Shown here: positions 1 through 4,521 of the stretch, one piece after another
Position numbering within the stretch: position 1 is the first letter of the stretch
How the letters are laid out: the number at the start of each line of letters is the position of its first letter
Assembly: GCA_037134755.1 (NCBI GenBank)
Contig: JBAXLO010000209.1
Span: 1 to 7,874 of the forward strand
Direction of reading: 5' to 3'
Source of the DNA: JBAXLO01 sp037134755
GTDB taxonomy: Bacteria; Bacteroidota; Bacteroidia; Bacteroidales; JACABE01
DNA: 7,874 nucleotides
The notes under the pieces: generated by a model
Told to the model about the DNA's origin: nothing
Seen by the model: the letters and a program-made list of their open reading frames with translations, nothing else
Databases searched by the model: none
Position numbers and translations under genes: made by a program

Positions 1-63
1 TCAGAAACGTATGCTGATTATATGTCAGGGACAGCAATTACAAATTATACTTCTAATATTTAG
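1..63 (+). CDS. Possible C-terminal tail of an upstream gene, cut by the window edge
   Basis: Reading from base 1 gives twenty sense codons (ending T-S-N-I) and a TAG stop at 61-63. The peptide is polar and shows no recognisable domain. It is placed plausibly: it would end just before the 3' end of the convergent ygbA remnant, as the 366-1280 gene ends just before the intact ygbA. It is too short to identify, and another frame is open over the same stretch (to about 106), so this is a weak call that depends on sequence to the left of the window. Confidence 0.3.
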   Translation, partial: SETYADYMSGTAITNYTSNI

Positions 64-77
64 ATTTATTTTACTGT

Positions 78-204
78 TTAATATATCTTTTTCATTAGAT
101 TTCTAAGAAGTTGACCAATTGCAAGTAAAGTATTGTGAAACAAAATTCTTGGCCCTGAATAACGCATTACAACTCTGATTTGCTCTCACATAATTTTATT
201 ATAA
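78..204 (-). pseudogene. Decayed 3' fragment of a ygbA-family gene
   Basis: Read on the - strand, this segment encodes the C-terminal third of the same protein as the intact ygbA-family gene at 1311-1631. It runs from the N-K-x-M position through EQIRVVMRYSGPRILFHN to a TAA stop at 78-80. The codon for the first Arg of the conserved MREQIR motif is TGA here (about 188-190), so the frame is broken. Upstream of about position 204 the similarity stops, and the cysteine-rich N-terminal two thirds are absent. By my hand alignment, 97-204 matches 1336-1443 without gaps and with 14 mismatches in 108 bases. The protein-level match survives mainly as conservative changes (I to V, P to T, H to Q), so the fragment was coding until fairly late. 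It is a relic of duplication or recombination, not a functional gene. Confidence 0.85.
97..204. repeat. Direct repeat, left copy (partner 1336-1443)
   Basis: This is the left member of a pair of direct repeats with an offset of 1239 bases and about 87% identity by hand count. Weaker similarity with a small indel may extend leftward to about 67 (partner about 1300). The repeat lies wholly within the ygbA-family 3' end and the pair encloses the gene at 366-1280. I found no terminal inverted repeats, target-site duplication or transposase that would make the enclosed segment a mobile element. Confidence 0.85.
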
Positions 205-329
205 TTTAAAATCTCTTCTACTATATTTAGGATTAAAAATACAGATGAACTTAATAATATTAATCTTTATATTTTATATTTAAGGTGCAAAATAATTTAT
301 AAAAAGCTTTATTTTTAAAAATAAATTGT

Positions 330-337
330 TATCTTTG
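330..337 (+). promoter_or_regulatory. Bacteroidetes-type -7 promoter element (TATCTTTG)
   Basis: TATCTTTG fits the TAnnTTTG -7 consensus of the Bacteroidetes primary sigma factor. It lies 28 bases before the ATG at 366, giving a short leader of roughly 20 bases. I do not see a convincing TTG-type -33 element at the expected distance; that stretch is plain A/T. No Shine-Dalgarno sequence precedes the ATG, and the leader is A/T-rich, as is common in this phylum. Confidence 0.55.
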
Positions 338-365
338 CATATTATATAATTTAAAATCAAATATT

Positions 366-1280
366 ATGAAAATGCAAAAATTATTTTTTAGAATATTATG
401 TGCAATTTTTGTTATAATTGTACATAACGCAAAAGGGCAAAACATCCCTGTCAGTTATCCTTTCGACTCAACGAAAACTTATGTAATAGTTTTAATAGAT
501 GGTGCGGAATTTGTTGGTAATTTTTTGCAAAAGGATTCCTCTACATTTATCATAAAGACTTCTTTAATACCTAAAATTGATATTCCTATAAATAAAATTA
601 AAAGCATAGAAGAAGTTAAGCCATTTAACATGAAGAAGGGTGCTTATTGGTTTACAAATCCTAACCCCGGACGTTATTTATTTGGGCCTTCAGCATATAA
701 TCTCAAAGCTGGAGAAGGTTATTATCAAAATACGTATTTATTCTTAAACTCATTTAATGTAGGATTGACCGACAATATATCTTTTGGTGGAGGTCTGGAA
801 TTTATTTCTACATTCACATCAATTGCTAATGGCAATCTAAATCCAATATTTTATGTAACACCAAAGGTTGGGTTTAAAGTTGCAGAAAATGTAAATGTTG
901 GAGCTGGAGTTTTGTATTTAAGTGCACCATATAGTTCAACTAAAAGAACTAGTATGGGTGTTACTTATGGTGTGGGAACTTTGGGTTCAACAAACGATAA
1001 TATAACATTTGGAATGGGTTGGGGTTTTGTTGATGGCACTTTTTCGAATAAACCATTCTTAACTGTATCTGGAATGACCAGAGTAGCTAAGAAAACTGCT
1101 TTGGTAACTGAAAATTGGTTTGTACCATCAAATGATGGTACTTATTATACTCTTATAAGTTATGGTATTAGGTTTTTTGGTGAGAAGATTTCAGTTGATC
1201 TTGCATTTCTAAACAATAAAGATATAGCTACTATTTTCTTTATAGGGATTCCTTATGTTGATTTTGTTGTTAAATTTTAA
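366..1280 (+). CDS. Secreted protein, probable outer-membrane beta-barrel, function unknown
   Basis: The 304-residue product starts with a classical signal peptide: Lys at 2 and 5, a hydrophobic core at about 7-19, and likely cleavage near residue 24/25 (NAKG|Q). Residues about 38-85 look like a small Sm/SH3-like beta fold: a pattern of ydG-x-x-x-x-G-x-(acidic)-x-x-(aliphatic strand) ending in IPINKIKSIEEV. From about 93 to the end, alternating hydrophobic and polar strands with many Gly and aromatic residues (FGPSAYNL, GEGYYQN, NVGLTDNISFGGG) suggest an 8-12-strand barrel. The last residue is Phe, the usual C-terminal signature recognised by the BAM complex. Export to the outer membrane is inferred; ligand and role are unknown. 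It has its own promoter and converges on the ygbA-family gene with a 30-base gap. I see no frameshift. A periplasmic or surface beta-rich protein is the alternative. Confidence 0.8.
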   Translation: MKMQKLFFRILCAIFVIIVHNAKGQNIPVSYPFDSTKTYVIVLIDGAEFVGNFLQKDSSTFIIKTSLIPKIDIPINKIKSIEEVKPFNMKKGAYWFTNPNPGRYLFGPSAYNLKAGEGYYQNTYLFLNSFNVGLTDNISFGGGLEFISTFTSIANGNLNPIFYVTPKVGFKVAENVNVGAGVLYLSAPYSSTKRTSMGVTYGVGTLGSTNDNITFGMGWGFVDGTFSNKPFLTVSGMTRVAKKTALVTENWFVPSNDGTYYTLISYGIRFFGEKISVDLAFLNNKDIATIFFIGIPYVDFVVKF

Positions 1281-1310
1281 TATTTAACTTCATATTTTAA
1301 CATCCTATTT

Positions 1311-1631
1311 TTACTTTAGATATTTCTTTTTCTTGAGATTTCTAAGAAGATGTCCAATAGCAAGAAATGGATTGTGAAATAATATTCTAGGCCCCGAATA
1401 ACGCATTACAATTCTGATTTGCTCTCTCATCGTTTTATTATAACAATGAACAGGGCATTTATCACAATTAGGTTTGTTTTCTTTAAACTTACAATGCTCA
1501 ATACGAGCATAACAATAGTTTAAAAGATTAGAGCAATCCTCACAAAGAGATTTTGAATTATGATTCTTACGGCAATATAAAGCAATCATCGCTTTGACTG
1601 CTTTCTTTTCAGTATTCTGACTAATTAACAA
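1311..1631 (-). CDS. ygbA: YgbA-family (nitrous oxide-stimulated promoter family) cysteine-rich protein
   Basis: The 106-residue product matches the YgbA family throughout: an N-terminal EKKAVKAMIALYC segment, a central cysteine cluster, and the signature CPVHCY-x-x-x-MREQIR-x-VMRYSGPR (about 59-82), followed by a basic tail. Eight cysteines (20, 30, 33, 40, 47, 56, 59, 63) are spaced as CxxC-like pairs, suggesting metal or Fe-S binding, which is inference. In E. coli, ygbA belongs to the NsrR nitric-oxide regulon; the biochemical role of the family is not established. The start is unusual. No ATG occurs in frame before residue 15, which would cut into the conserved domain, so TTG at 1629-1631 is the best start. 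It lies 27 bases after the folD stop, in the same reading frame, with no clear ribosome binding site. It is probably co-transcribed with folD and ffh. A related 3' fragment lies at 78-204. Confidence 0.88.
   Translation of the reverse strand: MLISQNTEKKAVKAMIALYCRKNHNSKSLCEDCSNLLNYCYARIEHCKFKENKPNCDKCPVHCYNKTMREQIRIVMRYSGPRILFHNPFLAIGHLLRNLKKKKYLK
1336..1443. repeat. Direct repeat, right copy (partner 97-204)
   Basis: This is the right member of the direct-repeat pair and forms the 3' third of the intact ygbA-family gene. It matches 97-204 without gaps, with 14 mismatches in 108 bases by hand. The right copy keeps an open frame while the left has a TGA, so the right one is the functional copy. 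Confidence 0.85.
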
Positions 1632-1658
1632 TAAAAAAAGATTATGTGTAATATTAAA

Positions 1659-2540
1659 CTAAAAAGTGAATTCTTTCTTAGCAGCTTTCATAGTATTCAT
1701 AAGAAGCGAAACAATAGTCATTAAACCCACACCACCCGGAACAGGAGTTATATAGCTGCATTTTTCGGAAACATTGTTGAAATCAACATCTCCAACCAGC
1801 CTAAAACCTGATTTAGTTTGAGTAGAAGGAACTCTATGCATGCCCACATCAATTACAACGGCTCCCTCTTTTACCATACTTGACGTAACAAAGGTTTGTT
1901 TACCAATAGCAACTATTAATATATCAGCTTGTAAACAAATCTCTTTAAGATTAGGAGTTTTACTATGACAAAGTGTAACGGTTGAATTAGCATGAGCATT
2001 ATTTCTTGACATCAGCACACTAATTGGCGTTCCAACAATATTACTTCTGCCTAAAACAACACAATGTTTACCTACTGTATCTATATTCGACCTTTCAATT
2101 AATTGCATTATTCCATAAGGAGTTGCCGGTAAAAAAGAAGGAACTCCTGCAATCATTCTGCCAAGATTTACAGGATGAAAACCATCAACATCTTTGGCAG
2201 GATTAATACTTTCAATTACTTTATTTACAGAAATATGCTCAGGTAAAGGCAACTGAATTATAAAGCCATCAACATCATTATCGTTATTTAAGAAGTTTAC
2301 TGTTTCTAACAATTCTTTTTCAGTAGTTCTTGAAGGAAGTCTATAAACAGATGAAGTAAACCCAACTTCTTTACATGATTTCTCCTTATTAGCAACATAA
2401 GTTTGACTAGCAGGATCATCTCCAACTACCACTGCAACAAGATGTGGTGGGTTAATTCCATCATCAATCATCTTCCTAACTTCTGCTGCAATTTCATTTT
2501 TAATTTGTTCAGCTATAACTTTACCGTCTATTAATTTCAT
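1659..2540 (-). CDS. folD: Bifunctional methylenetetrahydrofolate dehydrogenase / methenyltetrahydrofolate cyclohydrolase
   Basis: FolD interconverts 5,10-methylene-THF, 5,10-methenyl-THF and 10-formyl-THF in the cytosol with NADP(H), supplying one-carbon units for purines and formyl-Met-tRNA. The 293-residue length is normal. The catalytic Tyr-x-x-x-Lys is at Y48 and K52 in the YVANKEK segment. DGFIIQLPLPEH (91-102), KDVDGFHPVN (116-125) with the folate-site Asp, and the Rossmann motif LGRSNIVGTP (163-172) follow. Later come CHSKT (191-195), ADILIVAIG (205-213), VIDVGMHR (229-236) and the closing TPVPGGVGLMT (265-275), all family hallmarks. The start ATG at 2538-2540 gives the usual MxLIDGK N-terminus. 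It sits 87 bases downstream of ffh on the same strand and 27 bases before the ygbA-family start. No separate promoter matching TAnnTTTG was found in the gap, so it is probably read from the ffh promoter. Confidence 0.97.
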   Translation of the reverse strand: MKLIDGKVIAEQIKNEIAAEVRKMIDDGINPPHLVAVVVGDDPASQTYVANKEKSCKEVGFTSSVYRLPSRTTEKELLETVNFLNNDNDVDGFIIQLPLPEHISVNKVIESINPAKDVDGFHPVNLGRMIAGVPSFLPATPYGIMQLIERSNIDTVGKHCVVLGRSNIVGTPISVLMSRNNAHANSTVTLCHSKTPNLKEICLQADILIVAIGKQTFVTSSMVKEGAVVIDVGMHRVPSTQTKSGFRLVGDVDFNNVSEKCSYITPVPGGVGLMTIVSLLMNTMKAAKKEFTF

Positions 2541-2627
2541 TTGTATTACAAAAAAAGATTTATACTATTTAAAATAGAAACTATTAAAATTCTTTAGTCT
2601 AAAAAAAAGATTTATGTAAATTACATT

Positions 2628-3965
2628 TTACCTTTTAATATTCGACATCATTCGCATCATATTCTGAGCTTTGTTATTGCTCCCACTAACTGCTTTCATC
2701 ATCTTACGCAACTCGTCAAATTGCTTTAACAAGCGATTTACGTCTTCAATTTTAGTGCCACTACCACCAGCAATACGTTTTCTTCTGCTACCATTTATAA
2801 TTGAAGGATCAGCTTTCTCAGCTTTAGTCATAGAAGAAATAATTGCCTCAATACCTTTAAAAGAATTATCATCAATGTCAACTCCCTTCATCATTTTACC
2901 AACACCTGGAATCATACCTACAAGGTCTTTCATATTCCCCATCTTTTTAATCTGCTGAATCTGGGAGAGAAAATCATCAAAGTTAAAAGTGTTTTGTTGA
3001 ATCTTCTTTTGAATCCTTTTAGATTCTTCTTCATCAAATTGTTCTTGGGCACGTTCAACCAATGATACAATATCACCCATTCCGAGGATTCTGTCAGCCA
3101 TACGTTCAGGATAAAAGATGTCGATAGCATCCATCTTTTCGCCAACACCAACAAACTTTATAGGTTTATTTACAACCGCACGAATTGTCAAAGCTGCTCC
3201 ACCTCTTGTATCACCGTCTAATTTGGTAAGAATAACTCCATCAAAATTCAAACGATCATTAAAGGTTTTAGCAGTATTTACAGCATCCTGACCAGTCATC
3301 GCATCAACTACAAACAAAGTCTCTTGTGGATTGACTTCATTTTTAATAGCCGAAATCTCATTCATCATTTCTTCGTCAATAGCCAATCGACCAGCAGTAT
3401 CAATAATAACAGTGCTAATGCCTTTTTCGCGAGCATAAGCAACTGCTCTTTTAGCAATCTTAACAGGTTCTTTACTATCAATATCAGAAAAAACTTCAAC
3501 ACCTATCTGTTCTCCTAAAACTTTCAATTGATTTATAGCAGCAGGTCTATAGACATCACAAGCAACTAACAATACATTACGACTTCTTTTTGTCTTTATG
3601 TAATTGGCTAATTTAGCTGAAAAAGTAGTTTTACCTGAACCTTGCAAACCTGACATTAAGATAATAGCAGGACTACCTTTTAGATTAATATCAACCTTTG
3701 AAAACCCCATTAAACGGGTAAGTTCATCATGAACTATTTTTACCATTAATTGTCCGGGAGAAACAGAGGTAAGTACATTCTCACCTAAAGCTTTTTCCTT
3801 AACATCTTCGGTAAATTGCTTTGCTATTTTAAAACTAACGTCAGCATCAAGCAATGCTTTTCTAACTTCCTTTAGTGTTGTAGCAACATTTATTTCGGTT
3901 ATACGCCCCTGACCTTTAAGCAGCTTAAACGCGCGGTCGAATTTTTCACTTAAACTTTCAAACAT
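2628..3965 (-). CDS. ffh: Signal recognition particle protein Ffh (SRP54 homologue)
   Basis: Ffh is the GTPase of the signal recognition particle; with 4.5S RNA it binds signal sequences on nascent chains and docks with FtsY at the inner membrane. The 445-residue length is typical. An N-terminal helical bundle (about 1-90) leads into the G domain. The P-loop GLQGSGKTT is at 106-114, DVYRPAA at 137-143, DTAGRL at 189-194 and TKLDGDTRGG at 247-256. The methionine-rich M domain starts near 328 (FDDFLSQIQQIKKMG, GMIPG) and carries the RNA-binding SRRKRIAGGSGT motif (393-404) and a Met-rich end (NMMRMM). The ATG at 3963-3965 gives the family-typical MFESLSEKFD start and is preceded by AGGA about 8 bases upstream. 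It is the first gene of the ffh-folD-ygbA cluster. The 4.5S RNA gene is not seen in the window. Confidence 0.98.
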   Translation of the reverse strand: MFESLSEKFDRAFKLLKGQGRITEINVATTLKEVRKALLDADVSFKIAKQFTEDVKEKALGENVLTSVSPGQLMVKIVHDELTRLMGFSKVDINLKGSPAIILMSGLQGSGKTTFSAKLANYIKTKRSRNVLLVACDVYRPAAINQLKVLGEQIGVEVFSDIDSKEPVKIAKRAVAYAREKGISTVIIDTAGRLAIDEEMMNEISAIKNEVNPQETLFVVDAMTGQDAVNTAKTFNDRLNFDGVILTKLDGDTRGGAALTIRAVVNKPIKFVGVGEKMDAIDIFYPERMADRILGMGDIVSLVERAQEQFDEEESKRIQKKIQQNTFNFDDFLSQIQQIKKMGNMKDLVGMIPGVGKMMKGVDIDDNSFKGIEAIISSMTKAEKADPSIINGSRRKRIAGGSGTKIEDVNRLLKQFDELRKMMKAVSGSNNKAQNMMRMMSNIKR

Positions 3966-3992
3966 AGTTTTTTCCTAATTAAAAACAGTTTG

Positions 3993-4000
3993 CAAAGTTA
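3993..4000 (-). promoter_or_regulatory. Bacteroidetes-type -7 element (TAACTTTG) for ffh-folD-ygbA
   Basis: On the - strand, TAACTTTG is a perfect match to the TAnnTTTG -7 consensus. It stands 27 bases before the ffh ATG, predicting a leader of about 20 bases. A -33 TTG element is not obvious; the corresponding place reads TTTCAAAG. Position relative to the start codon is nearly the same as for the promoter of the 366-1280 gene, which supports both calls. Confidence 0.65.
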
Positions 4001-4179
4001 CTAAAATCTTTGAAATCCTTATTATGATAATCTTATTTTATTTAGAAGAAATATTTTACTCTTTAAAGAAACTGTATTATTTTCTAATAATCAAATTAAT
4101 TTTATCTATAAAAAAAATAAAACTAAGCAATTAAAGACTTCTTTTATATGATTGAAATTTTTTATTATACGATAAAACC

Positions 4180-4333
4180 TTTCCGTCCTAACGGACGAAC
4201 TTCTCTGCCTAACGGACGAACTCTTCCGCCTAACGGACGAACTTTCCATCCTAACGAACGAACTTTCCATCCTAACGAACGAACTTTCCATCCTAACGGA
4301 CGAACTCTTCTGCCTAACGGAGGAGATCTTCTA
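4180..4333. repeat. 21-bp tandem repeat, seven units
   Basis: Seven copies of a 14-base core (consensus CCTAACGGACGAAC) lie exactly 21 bases apart, starting at 4187, 4208, 4229, 4250, 4271, 4292 and 4313. They are separated by 7-base pyrimidine-rich linkers (TTCTCTG, TCTTCCG, TTTCCAT three times, TCTTCTG). Cores 4 and 5 share a G-to-A change (GGAC to GAAC) and, with their linkers, are identical, indicating recent unit duplication. The last core is degenerate (ends GGAGGAGA). In unit 1 the flanks CGTCC and GGACG can pair around TAAC; the other units lack this stem. The array is markedly richer in G+C than its surroundings. It lies in the gap upstream of ffh and behind the adhesin terminator. 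The function is unknown. Confidence 0.95.
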
Positions 4334-4344
4334 TTGTATAATAT

Positions 4345-4369
4345 ATTGTTTTTTTCACCAAAAAACAAT
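4345..4369. repeat. AT-rich perfect inverted repeat (10-bp stem, 5-base loop)
   Basis: ATTGTTTTTT and AAAAAACAAT face each other around TCACC, just past the end of the tandem repeat array. The stem has only two G-C pairs, and neither strand has a proper run of T after it, so it is at best a weak terminator or cruciform. It may also be chance in such A/T-rich DNA. Confidence 0.4.
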
Positions 4370-4444
4370 CATCATTATAATTAGGTCATATCCCTTCCTT
4401 GTTTATAAATGTTTAGGTTGAATAGTGCTCTCTGAAAATAGCAC

Positions 4445-4494
4445 GAAAAAATTAAAAAGCCCTTTATATATCAAAATATACAGAGCTTTTTAAT
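4445..4494 (-). terminator. Intrinsic terminator of the adhesin gene
   Basis: Starting 28 bases past the stop of the large - strand gene, ATTAAAAAGC (4451-4460) pairs perfectly with GCTTTTTAAT (4485-4494). The inner arms continue the pairing with two mismatches to a loop of about six bases. On the - strand the hairpin ends in TTTTTAAT followed by a T-run (complement of 4446-4450). The position and T-rich tail fit Rho-independent termination. The T-rich right arm may also give some termination on the + strand. Confidence 0.8.
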
Positions 4495-4521
4495 CAACAA
4501 AGAATAAATTAGCTATAGCAA

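Larger units (their letters stand above)
4001..4521. other. Intergenic region between ffh and the adhesin gene
   Basis: This ~520-base gap separates two - strand genes. From 4001 to about 4179 the DNA is very A/T-rich, with no gene or clear signal beyond the ffh promoter at its left edge. A 21-bp tandem repeat array follows at 4180-4333, then an AT-rich inverted repeat at 4345-4369. From 4370 to 4444 I see nothing. The adhesin terminator closes the gap at 4445-4494. Short open frames across the repeat (for example 4148-4384 on +, 4106-4291 and 4165-4368 on -) exist only because the unit length is a multiple of three, and I do not call them genes. Confidence 0.7.

Noticed and set aside
1281..1310. 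Bidirectional terminator between the convergent barrel and ygbA genes
   Set aside because: The 30-base gap is A/T-rich but I could not find a convincing stem-loop with a T-run on either strand.
78..1443. Composite transposon or insertion sequence bounded by the direct repeats
   Set aside because: There is no transposase, no terminal inverted repeats and no short target duplication. The repeats are gene fragments of ygbA, better explained by duplication or recombination.
2024..3518. Open frames opposite or within folD and ffh (2024-2206, 2671-2958, 2930-3154, 3324-3518)
   Set aside because: They lie inside genes whose products match conserved families end to end. Their translations are low-complexity shadows without domains.
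4180..4333. CRISPR array
   Set aside because: The core is 14 bases with 7-base linkers that are themselves repeated; CRISPR repeats and unique spacers are each much longer. No cas genes are present.
4106..4368. Two - strand frames through the same array (SSFVRME-type and GWKVRSL-type heptads)
   Set aside because: Same reason as above: these are by-products of a 21-base tandem repeat, with no supporting signals.
4148..4384. Small + strand frame encoding heptad repeats (PNGRTFH type) as a gene
   Set aside because: The frame is open only because the DNA unit is 21 bases; three other frames are also open across the array. It has no promoter or ribosome binding site that I can see, and the core variant changes the amino acid in every open frame.
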